From RYN-230 sp963793825 (GTDB taxonomy: Bacteria > Actinomycetota > Actinomycetes > Streptosporangiales > Streptosporangiaceae): a stretch of 64,000 bases of DNA. The notes under the pieces are model-generated. The model had not been told where the DNA came from, made no database searches, and was given only the letters and a program-made list of their open reading frames with translations. The stretch covers positions 62,001-126,000 of the forward strand of contig CAWCBE010000002.1 of the NCBI GenBank assembly GCA_963793825.1, read 5' to 3'. Positions 14,828-22,266 of the stretch are shown here, piece after piece. A program made the translations under genes and the position numbers. How positions within the stretch are numbered: the stretch's first letter is position 1; each line of letters opens with the position of its first letter.

Positions 14828-17413
14828 GTGACGGAGGAGACCCCCTCATCGGGCGGGTTTGGCGTTGGTTCCCGCATTGCCAGCTACCGGCTGGATGAGG
14901 AGATCGGCCGGGGCGGCATGGCGGTGGTCTACCGCGCCTACGACACCCGGCTGGAGCGGCCCGTCGCTCTCAAGGTGCTGGCCCCCCAGCTGGCCGAGGA
15001 TGAGGGCTTCCGGCAGCGGTTCATCCGCGAGTCACGGACCGCCGCCGCGGTTGACCACCCCAACATCATCCCGATCTTCGAGGCCGGTGAAGCCGGCGGG
15101 GTGCTGTTCATCGCCATGCGGTACGTCCACGGATCGGACGTGCAGACCCTGGTCAACGCGGAGGGCCCGCTCAGCGCGGCCCGGGCCTGCCACATCATCA
15201 CCCAGGTGGCCGGGGCGCTGGAGGCGGCTCATGCCCACGGCCTGGTGCACCGGGACGTCAAGCCGGGCAACATGCTGCTGGACGCCTCGGCCGGCCCGGA
15301 CCTCCCCGGGCACGCCTACCTGTCCGACTTCGGCCTCAGCAAGCGTGCCCTGTCGTCCAGCGCGCTGACCTCCACCGGCCAGTTCCTCGGCACGCTCGAT
15401 TACATCGCGCCGGAGCAGGTCGAGGCGCGTGCCGTCGACGGGCGCACCGACGAGTACGCGCTGGCCTGCTCGGCCTACACCATGCTGACCGGCCAGCCCC
15501 CATTTGTCCGGGATGAGTCCATCGCGGTCATGTGGGCCCAGGTGTCGGCGGAGCCGCCCGCGCTGACCAGCCGCCGCCCGGACCTGCCCGCGGAAGTTGA
15601 CGAGGTCCTGGCCAAGGCCCTGGCCAAGGTGCCCGCTGACCGGTACGCGACCTGCCCGCAGTTCGCGGCCGCGCTGCGCCGGGCCTGCGGGCTGGAATCC
15701 GGTCCCGGCCCGGCCCGGGCCGGCCCGCCCCGGGAGCAGACCACGCTGGTCCCGCCGGAGACGTTCGGCGCCACGGCCGCCGCGGCCGGGGCGGCCGCCG
15801 CCCCGGAGCCGCCGAGCCTGGCTGAGCGGGCCGGGGGGCAACCGCGGGCTGGTGCCGGAGATTTGCCGGGAACAGCCGCGGAGCCGCGGGCTGGAAGCGG
15901 GCAGCCTGGAGGCAGCGCCGCGGAGCCGGGGGCTGGCGCCGGAGAGCTGCCGGGAACAGCCGCGGAGCCGCCGGCTGGAGCCGGAGCACCGCGGGGCAGC
16001 GCGGGGGAGCCAGGGAAATCTGGCGGGCCGGCTACTGAGCAGGTAGCGCTCGGCATGGCAGGCGCCGACGGCCCAGCGCGCCCCGGGCCAGCGCGCCCCG
16101 GGCCAGCGCGCCCCGGGCCAGACCGCCCTCGGCCAGACCGCCCTCGGCAGCCGGGAGCCTTCTCCCGCCCGGCTGACCCGGGCCACGGGCCGTCCGGCCC
16201 CGGCCGGGTGACAGCCCGGGCGCACTGGCGGTCCCGGGCCACGATCGCGGTCGGCTGCCTGGCGGTGCTGGCCGCAGGCGGGGGCTTCTTCCTGTTCGGC
16301 CGGGGCGGCGGCGGGGCCACGGCCAGCCAGACCGCGGCGGCGCTCACGCTGCCGGTCTGCACAAAGGCGATCGCCAAGGCCCCGCAGTTGCCGCAGGTGA
16401 CCAGCCAGATGGCCGGACTCGGCGGCCAGCCGTTCGACGTGGCCACCCGGCCGGGGTTCGCCTTCGTCTCCTTCACCAACGGCCGTCTCGCCGTGATGAG
16501 CACCGCGAAGTCCCCGCCCAGCACGCTGTCCACCGACCAGGTACCCGGAGGGTCACTCGGCGAGACGCTCACCCCCGACCAGAGCCATCTGGTGGTCAGC
16601 GGCGGCAGCGGGCTCACGGTCTTCCGGGTCAGCGACCTGGAGCAGGGCGGCACGGCCACCCCGCTGGGGCCCCTGTCAGCCCCTGGCCAGAAGCACGCCG
16701 TCGAGGTGGCCGTGACCCCGGACGGGCGGTTCGCCTTCGTCACCTACCAGACCACTAACCACGTCGGAGTGTTCAACCTCCAGCGTGCGCTCAGCTCCGG
16801 CGTCGGCCCGGCCGACCTGGTCGGGCTGATCCCGGTCGCCCCGCAGCCGATCGGGATCGCGCTCTCCCCCGACGGCCGCTATGCCTACGTGACCAGCGCG
16901 GGCCAGGGAAACTCCTCGGCCGGCGGGGGGTTGAGCGTCATCAACGTGCGCACCGCCGAGGCACACCCCGCGGCCGCCGCGGTCAAGACCGTGGCGGCCG
17001 GCTGCGGGCCGTCCCGGGTGATCACCTCGGCCGATGGGTCGCAGGTCTGGGTGACGGCGGCGAACTCCGATGCCCTGCTCGGCTTCTCCGCCGCCAAGCT
17101 GCTCAGCGACCCGCAGCACGCACTGGTTGCGCGTCAGGCGGTCGGCGCGGTGCCGCTCGGGCTCATCCTGGTGGATCACGGCACCCGGATCGTGGTCGCT
17201 GATTCCGACCGTGGTGAATCACCTAGTGGCGTCTCCGACCTGGCCGTCGTCAACGTCCAGGCCGCACTGGCCCGTCACCCTGCCCTGCTCGGCTTCGTGG
17301 CGGCGGGTCAGCAGCCGCGGCAGTTCGCGCTGCTGCCCGGGGGCGGCACGCTGCTGGTGACCAACACGGGTTCCCAGCAACTGCAGGCGGTCAGCCTCAC
17401 TCACCTGCCGTAG
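14828..17413 (+). CDS. Transmembrane Ser/Thr protein kinase with extracellular YVTN-type beta-propeller
   Basis: 861 aa from GTG 14828. Kinase domain ~17-280 is complete: GRGGMAVVYRA glycine loop, VALKVL lysine, HRDVKPGNML catalytic loop, DFGLSK and APEQVEA. A disordered Pro/Gly/Glu-rich linker (~290-455) follows, including five 15-bp repeats. One membrane helix (IAVGCLAVLAAGGGFFLF, ~465-485) leads to a C-terminal propeller of ~375 residues with repeated GGQPFDVA, LTPDQSHLVVSGGSG and PIGIALSPDGRYAYVTS blades. The cytoplasmic kinase/outside sensor layout is that of PknD-like kinases. The propeller is strikingly similar to that of the caspase-like protein at 54208-56763, including the order of motifs to the final residues. 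Confidence 0.93.
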   Translation: MTEETPSSGGFGVGSRIASYRLDEEIGRGGMAVVYRAYDTRLERPVALKVLAPQLAEDEGFRQRFIRESRTAAAVDHPNIIPIFEAGEAGGVLFIAMRYVHGSDVQTLVNAEGPLSAARACHIITQVAGALEAAHAHGLVHRDVKPGNMLLDASAGPDLPGHAYLSDFGLSKRALSSSALTSTGQFLGTLDYIAPEQVEARAVDGRTDEYALACSAYTMLTGQPPFVRDESIAVMWAQVSAEPPALTSRRPDLPAEVDEVLAKALAKVPADRYATCPQFAAALRRACGLESGPGPARAGPPREQTTLVPPETFGATAAAAGAAAAPEPPSLAERAGGQPRAGAGDLPGTAAEPRAGSGQPGGSAAEPGAGAGELPGTAAEPPAGAGAPRGSAGEPGKSGGPATEQVALGMAGADGPARPGPARPGPARPGPDRPRPDRPRQPGAFSRPADPGHGPSGPGRVTARAHWRSRATIAVGCLAVLAAGGGFFLFGRGGGGATASQTAAALTLPVCTKAIAKAPQLPQVTSQMAGLGGQPFDVATRPGFAFVSFTNGRLAVMSTAKSPPSTLSTDQVPGGSLGETLTPDQSHLVVSGGSGLTVFRVSDLEQGGTATPLGPLSAPGQKHAVEVAVTPDGRFAFVTYQTTNHVGVFNLQRALSSGVGPADLVGLIPVAPQPIGIALSPDGRYAYVTSAGQGNSSAGGGLSVINVRTAEAHPAAAAVKTVAAGCGPSRVITSADGSQVWVTAANSDALLGFSAAKLLSDPQHALVARQAVGAVPLGLILVDHGTRIVVADSDRGESPSGVSDLAVVNVQAALARHPALLGFVAAGQQPRQFALLPGGGTLLVTNTGSQQLQAVSLTHLP
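16076..16150 (+). repeat. Five tandem 15-bp repeats inside the kinase linker
   Basis: Three copies of GCGCGCCCCGGGCCA (16076-16120) followed by two of a related 15-mer beginning GACCGCCC (16121-16150). They encode repeating RPGPA/RPGPD/RPRPD pentapeptides in the disordered linker. The repeats are in frame, so copy-number change would alter linker length without breaking the protein. Confidence 0.85.
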
Positions 17414-17524
17414 TCGAGATCGGGCCCGCGGTCAGGCCCGTTGCCGGGATCGAATTCGAGGTGCCCGCCACTGGCGCCACGATGGCCTGGAGATCGCCTG
17501 CACTGGGCTGATTTAGTGGAGGTC

Positions 17525-18289
17525 ATGGATGCTGACGGCACGATGCCCTCCGATGCTCAGGTCCAGGCGGCCGCCGAGGGGCGGCCAACTCATCCCGCCG
17601 AGCCGCATTCCGGCGGCACCGCGGGGCGCTTGAACTGGCTGCGAGCTGGGGTCCTGGGGGCTAACGACGGAATCGTGTCGGTCGCCGGCATCGTCATCGG
17701 GGTGGCGGGGGCCACATCTGCCCGGGGCCCCATTTTCACCGCCGGGCTGGCCGGGCTGGTCGCCGGGGCGGTATCGATGGCCCTGGGCGAGTACGTGTCG
17801 GTCTCCAGCCAGCGCGACAGCGAGCTCGCGGAACTTGGCCAGGAGAAACGCGAACTCGCGGACACGCCCGAGATCGAGCTGGCTGAACTGACCGCCCTAT
17901 ACGAGGCCAAGGGCCTGTCCGCGGCCACCGCCGCCACCGTCGCCGCCGAGCTAACCGCCCATGATGCCCTGGCCGCCCATCTCGACGCCGAGCTGCACAT
18001 TGACCCCGACGACCTCGTGAGCCCCGTCCAGGCCGCGGCCGCATCGGCGCTCTCCTTCACCGCCGGCGCCTTGCTGCCGCTGCTGGCCATCCTGCTACCC
18101 CCGTCCGGGCTACGCGTACCGGTCACCTTTGTTGCTGTCCTCATCGCCCTTGGCCTGGCCGGTGCTCTCAGTGCCCGCATCGGCGGCAGCAATGTCCGCC
18201 GCGCCGTACTGCGAGTTGTTATCGGCGGGGCGCTCGGGCTGGCCTTCACTTACGGAGTTGGGCATCTGTTCGGCACCGCCATTCATTAA
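17525..18289 (+). CDS. VIT1/CCC1 family iron/manganese transporter
   Basis: 254 aa from ATG 17525; the frame extends to 17441 but that part has no recognisable sequence. It has the family pattern GVLGANDGIVSVAGIVIGVAGA in the first membrane helix and ALGEYVSVSSQRDSE in the second. A cytoplasmic acidic/Glu-rich metal-binding loop follows (EIELAELTALYEAKGLS), then three C-terminal helices. The family moves Fe2+/Mn2+ out of the cytosol, a detoxification role in bacteria. It is 111 nt downstream of the kinase gene and possibly has its own promoter. Confidence 0.9.
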   Translation: MDADGTMPSDAQVQAAAEGRPTHPAEPHSGGTAGRLNWLRAGVLGANDGIVSVAGIVIGVAGATSARGPIFTAGLAGLVAGAVSMALGEYVSVSSQRDSELAELGQEKRELADTPEIELAELTALYEAKGLSAATAATVAAELTAHDALAAHLDAELHIDPDDLVSPVQAAAASALSFTAGALLPLLAILLPPSGLRVPVTFVAVLIALGLAGALSARIGGSNVRRAVLRVVIGGALGLAFTYGVGHLFGTAIH

Positions 18290-18828
18290 TCAGGTAGCGC
18301 GTCTGCCCGCGATTACCGCCGCCGCACCGTCCATGCGCGTCCCCGGCTTCGCTGAGTCCGGTCCAGCACTCGAACTGGTGCGAGGCCTCGTGCACGGGCC
18401 GGATGACCATGCCGGAAAGCCTTAAGAGTCCAGCTGTAAATCGTGATCCTGGGCTGAGTACAGCCGATGAGAGCGAGCGGCTGGCGTCCCAATGGCTAAT
18501 ACTTCATGCCGCAAAATGATTCATGCTGACACGCTCATGTTTGCCATATAATGATGCTCGCTTTTCTGTGGCCTATCGCTCGAAAATTAAGTTCACCTGC
18601 CGATCCCGGCAGCTCGTTTATGGTGAGGGCAGTGGAGGCCGGGCCGTCTCCGGGCGTGCGGCTGCGGCCGCGGCGGGCTTGGCCTTCCCTTGACTGGCGT
18701 CTGCCCCGGCTCATAGGCTTTGTCCCGCTTCGGGGGGAAGCCGGAGGGGGGTTATAGTTCGCGCCTTTGCGCCTTTATATCTGAATTGCGCCTTCCGCCC
18801 GGTATCCGGTTATTTCCCAGGGGGAGAG
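18290..18828 (+). promoter_or_regulatory. Gene-free, AT-richer upstream region with a candidate promoter
   Basis: 539 bp with no convincing gene, noticeably richer in A/T than the surroundings. TATAAT occurs at 18547-18552 with CTGACA at 18526-18531 (15-bp spacing, slightly short for a sigma-70 promoter). That is 277 bp upstream of the beta-helix gene, so it would imply a long leader. The AGGGGGAGAG directly before ATG 18829 is the ribosome site. Confidence 0.35.
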
Positions 18829-20022
18829 ATGCGCAAGATTCCTATCGCGCTGAGCGCAGTCGCAAGCCTGCTGGCGCTCGGCGCAACGGCGGCGGCAGCA
18901 CAGGCGTCCACGACTGGCCATCATCGGTACGGGGCCGAGTACGTATCACCGGGCGGGGCCTCAGGCGGTGCCGACAACTCGTGTGCCACGGCCGCCTACT
19001 CCACCATCAGGGCGGCCGTCACCGCCGCCAGCCCGGGTGGCACGGTGGTGGTCTGTCCCGGCACCTACGCCGAGCAGGTTGTCATCACCAAGCCGCTGAA
19101 CTTGTACGGCACGCCCGGAGCGGTCATCAATCCCAAGGGCCTGCCGCCGCTCACCATCGGAAAGACCAAGCTGCCCGGCAGCGTCGGCATCGGCATTCTC
19201 GGTACTAGCGGCGACCGGGTCAGCGGCTTCAAGGTCATCGACGCGGGCTTCGACGCCATCCTAGTCGCCGCCAGCTCGCACGTCTCGGTGACCCGGAACG
19301 TGCTGCTGCGCAACGGTGACGTTGGCGTGGACATCAACGGCTCATCCTGGTCCTCGGCCACCCGCAATTTCTCCGCGCACAACGCGGGCGGCGGGTTCCT
19401 GGTCGCGGACGACATCGGCCCCAACAGCCACAACGTAGTTGGCTGGAACGTCGCCACCCGCAACCCAGGCGGCTGCGGGGTGATCATCGCCGGGCACAGC
19501 ACCGCTGGCGTCACCGACAACCTGGTGACCGGCAACTGGCTGAGCTACAACGGAACGCTGAAGTCGTCAGGCGGCGGCGCGGGTGTTGTCATTGCCTCCG
19601 AAGTTCCGCACGAGACGGTGGCGGGCAACACGGTGGCCGGCAACCACATCTGGGGCAACGGCCTGGCGGGCGTGACCCTGCATGCCCACCTGCCGGGTCA
19701 GAACTTCAACGGGAACAAGGTCATCGGCAACTGGATAGGCCGGAATAACCTGCTTGGTGACCCCATTGACCTGGTCACCTCACCCACATCGAAGACGAAT
19801 ATGGCGGTGCCCGACACCCGGACCACCGGCATCCTGGGGGCCACGGCCAGCGTGGTGCCCACCACGGTGATCGCCCGCAACCACATCACCGGCAACCACT
19901 TCGGGATATTCCTCGAGGCCCTGAGCAACGTGGCCAAGGAATCGCACGTGTACGGCGTGGGCAGCAACCACTTCTTCCACGTGTTCAAGCCGGTGAAGAT
20001 AGTCATCGTGCGTGTGCATTAA
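18829..20022 (+). CDS. Secreted right-handed parallel beta-helix protein
   Basis: 397 aa with a Sec signal peptide (basic MRKIP, hydrophobic core ALSAVASLLALGA, cleavage near AAAQAST). The mature part begins with a domain typical of pectin-lyase-like/NosD-like proteins (SYSTIRAAV-type start, GTVVVCPGTYAEQVVITKPL) and continues as repeating coils rich in Asn and Gly (SRNVLLRNGDVGVDING-like, VAGNTVAGNHIWGNGLAGV, ITGNHFGIFLEA). It has no obvious polysaccharide lyase catalytic triad. Probably an extracellular carbohydrate-binding or surface protein. The start has a strong ribosome site and the gene is followed by a strong hairpin. Confidence 0.85.
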   Translation: MRKIPIALSAVASLLALGATAAAAQASTTGHHRYGAEYVSPGGASGGADNSCATAAYSTIRAAVTAASPGGTVVVCPGTYAEQVVITKPLNLYGTPGAVINPKGLPPLTIGKTKLPGSVGIGILGTSGDRVSGFKVIDAGFDAILVAASSHVSVTRNVLLRNGDVGVDINGSSWSSATRNFSAHNAGGGFLVADDIGPNSHNVVGWNVATRNPGGCGVIIAGHSTAGVTDNLVTGNWLSYNGTLKSSGGGAGVVIASEVPHETVAGNTVAGNHIWGNGLAGVTLHAHLPGQNFNGNKVIGNWIGRNNLLGDPIDLVTSPTSKTNMAVPDTRTTGILGATASVVPTTVIARNHITGNHFGIFLEALSNVAKESHVYGVGSNHFFHVFKPVKIVIVRVH

Positions 20023-20039
20023 TCGTGCCCAGTTAGGCA

Positions 20040-20076
20040 GCGGTTCCCGGGGCGGCGTGCCAGCCCCGGGAACCGC
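20040..20076 (+). terminator. Strong hairpin terminator after beta-helix gene
   Basis: A 14-bp perfect stem (20040-20053 with 20063-20076; core GGTTCCCGGGGC/GCCCCGGGAACC) with a 9-nt loop lies 18 nt after the stop. There is no U tract, as usual for high-GC actinomycete terminators. Confidence 0.75.
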
Positions 20077-20079
20077 CGG

Positions 20080-20300
20080 GCGCCGGTGGCAGGCTGGCGG
20101 TCCGATTGGCTGCGGCCGGACCGCTGCGCGGTCGCGGTCGATCTGCTGCGGGCACCGGCCTGCTGGCCCGTGCGCTCGCCCGCACCGTGCCGTGGGTGGC
20201 CGCGGTCGAGCCCGATGAGCGGATGGCGGCGGTCCTGGCTGAACGATCACCCGGGGCCGGGGACGTGGATGTCAGCTTCACGCGTACGCCGTCAGGCTGA
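20080..20300 (+). pseudogene. Fragment of a class I SAM-dependent methyltransferase
   Basis: The segment encodes AGTGLLARALARTVPWVAAV followed by EPDERMAAVLAERSPGA, i.e. motif I and motif II of a Rossmann-fold methyltransferase. The preceding strand (CAVAVDL) is in another frame; a one-base loss just before AGTG explains the shift. Sequence on both sides is missing, so this is a degraded remnant of roughly 70 codons. The call rests on motif recognition only. Confidence 0.45.
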
Positions 20301-20609
20301 CCGGCCGGTGCGGCGGCCGGCCTGCACATGCCTGCGGGCACCCCGTGCCGATCCAGAATGCTGACGGCCGGGAACTGGCGTGGCCGGGGCCGCGTGCTGC
20401 CGCGCACTGCTCAGGCCCGCGCGCCCGGGCTGCTCGGCTGACACCGCCGCGCCCTGGGCCCAGCGGGCCTCGGCCATGAAGTGTGCTCGGGCCTCGGCAT
20501 AATCGGGGTGCGTCTCGGGGCGAGAGAATGTCAGCCATAGCGGAATGCCAACAATGGCGGAGAAGGCCAAGACAATGAGCGGGACATTGAGCCAGACAAG
20601 GCCGGTCAC
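20292..20609 (-). CDS. Small single-span membrane protein
   Basis: 105 aa from GTG 20609, with GGAGG 8 nt upstream, which supports a real gene. The N-terminus is one hydrophobic helix (VWLNVPLIVLAFSAIVGIPL), then a charged segment RPETHPDYAEARAHF and a low-complexity Ala/Gly/Arg tail that may be read-through of non-coding sequence. I do not recognise the family with certainty. The 298 bp beyond it (20610-20907) show no gene. Confidence 0.5.
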   Translation of the reverse strand: MTGLVWLNVPLIVLAFSAIVGIPLWLTFSRPETHPDYAEARAHFMAEARWAQGAAVSAEQPGRAGLSSARQHAAPATPVPGRQHSGSARGARRHVQAGRRTGRSA

Positions 20610-20907
20610 TGGGCGCCTCCTTAGGGGATCGTCCGGAACCTGCGCGGGCGGACATGCTCATTATCCTGCAGGCCGGCGCTCTTGGAATGGTCGGCGGATC
20701 TTCTGATCCAGCTATGAATCCGTGGCTGACCTGCGTCCGGCCTGGTAATGCTCACGATTGCACCACCGTGACCAGGCTATCCGTTGTCAAGGCTCAGCCG
20801 GAGATTAACGGCCTTACCGGGCCGGCCTCAGCCGGGAAAATGCTCGCGCTATGATGACGCACTGACCTGCCGATCATGAATGGTGGGGACGGCGCCGGGC
20901 CGGGCTG

Positions 20908-21318
20908 TCATCGGTGTAGCGGCAGCCCCTTGCAGACCTTGTCCACGGCATTGCGCGGGCCGTAGACGGCCAGGCCGGCCAGGCGCAGCGCGCTGGCCGG
21001 GACGGCCTGCACCACGGCCCGGTTGGCCTCGTCGTGCCCGGTGCCGAACATCTCCTCGGTGTAGATGGCGGTGGGCAGGTCACGGCGGACCGCGCGTTCC
21101 CGGGCGGCGGACAGCGCGTCCGCCCCGCCCTCATACACCAGCACCGGCTGGCGGAACAGTTCCAGGTAGCGATGCCCGGATCCATCCTCGTAGGGCTTCC
21201 CCATGGTCTCGCCGAACGTCCCGGCGATCCCGCTGGCCAGGAAGGCGGTCACGTTCAGCTGCTGCCACACGGCCAGGTCCGCGCGGACCGCGATCGCGAT
21301 CTTCGTATCGAAAGGCAT
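20908..21318 (-). CDS. DUF2000 family protein
   Basis: 136 aa. Typical of DUF2000: FDTKIAIAVRADLAVWQQLN at the start, VTAFLASGIAG, and the C-terminal LAGLAVYGPRNAVDKVCKG. This family has a peptidyl-tRNA-hydrolase-like fold and no established function. It is divergent from the AraC-type regulator 71 nt away, a frequent pairing that suggests regulation by its neighbour. Confidence 0.85.
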   Translation of the reverse strand: MPFDTKIAIAVRADLAVWQQLNVTAFLASGIAGTFGETMGKPYEDGSGHRYLELFRQPVLVYEGGADALSAARERAVRRDLPTAIYTEEMFGTGHDEANRAVVQAVPASALRLAGLAVYGPRNAVDKVCKGLPLHR

Positions 21319-21389
21319 GCGACCAGCCTGCTACCCGGCCCGGGGCGGGTCTTGAACGGTGGTGCGGGCGGCGGGGCATACTCGGAGGG

Positions 21390-22226
21390 GTGAGTGGCGA
21401 GGCGGACCGCGACTGGTGGGCGTACTGGCGCTCGGCCGATGAGCCGCTGGAAGCCATGCACGCCCGGTTCAGGGAGCACGTGTACCACCGGCACAGCCAC
21501 GACAGCTACTCCTTCGGGGTGACGGAGTGGGGGGCCCAGTCGTTCCGCTGCCGGCGCGCCGCGCACACCAGCGCGGCCGGGATGGTCATGGCCTTCAACC
21601 CCGACGACCCGCACGACGGCCACGCGTCCACCGCCCGCGGCTTCAGCTACCGGATGATCCACATCGGGCCCAGCCTGGTGACCGGGGTGCTGTCCGACAT
21701 GGCCGGGCGCCCCGTCGGGCCGCCGCTGTTCGCCTCACCGGTACTGTCCGACCCCCGGCTGGCCCGGGCGATCAGCCGGCTGCACGTGGCGCTGACCGGC
21801 CCGGGGTCTACGCTGGGGCGGGGCGAGCGGCTCCTGGAGGCCATCGCCGCAGCCAGCCAGTTCGCGGTGACGCCGGTGTCACCGGGCGCGCCGGGAAGTC
21901 ACGCTGACCTGCTCCGCACGGCCCGCCGGGTCCGTGACTACCTGGAAGGCTCGGCCGGCCGTCCGGTTTCCGGGGCCGGCCTGGCGGCCGCGGCGGGATG
22001 CAGCCGTTACGCGGCGTACCGGGCCTTCCGTGCCGTTCACGGCCTGGCACCGGGCGAGTACCAGCGGCTGCTGCGGCTCCGGGCGGCGCGGCGGTCACTG
22101 GCCGCCGGGCTGACGCCGGCCGAGGCCGCGGCCTCGGCCGGCTTCGCGGACCAGGCGCATCTCACCCGGTGGTTCCGGCGCTGCTACGGGATCACGCCCG
22201 CCGCGTTCCAGCGGGCGGCAGGCTGA
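21390..22226 (+). CDS. AraC family transcriptional regulator
   Basis: 278 aa from GTG 21390; the frame is open further upstream, but that part is antisense to the DUF2000 gene. It has an N-terminal cupin-type ligand domain (HVYHRHSHDSYSFGVTEWG, MAFNPDDPHDGHA) and a C-terminal double helix-turn-helix (GLAAAAGCSRYAAYRAFRAV, then AASAGFADQAHLTRWFRRCYG with ITPAAFQR). It probably controls itself and the divergent DUF2000 gene; the inducer is unknown. Confidence 0.9.
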   Translation: MSGEADRDWWAYWRSADEPLEAMHARFREHVYHRHSHDSYSFGVTEWGAQSFRCRRAAHTSAAGMVMAFNPDDPHDGHASTARGFSYRMIHIGPSLVTGVLSDMAGRPVGPPLFASPVLSDPRLARAISRLHVALTGPGSTLGRGERLLEAIAAASQFAVTPVSPGAPGSHADLLRTARRVRDYLEGSAGRPVSGAGLAAAAGCSRYAAYRAFRAVHGLAPGEYQRLLRLRAARRSLAAGLTPAEAAASAGFADQAHLTRWFRRCYGITPAAFQRAAG

Positions 22227-22266
22227 CGGCCCGCGGGCCGGCCTGGCCGTCGGCCCGCGGGCCGCC

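Noticed and set aside
18551..18757. 68-codon open frame before the beta-helix gene
   Set aside because: No ribosome site or motif, and it lies in what looks like a leader or promoter region.
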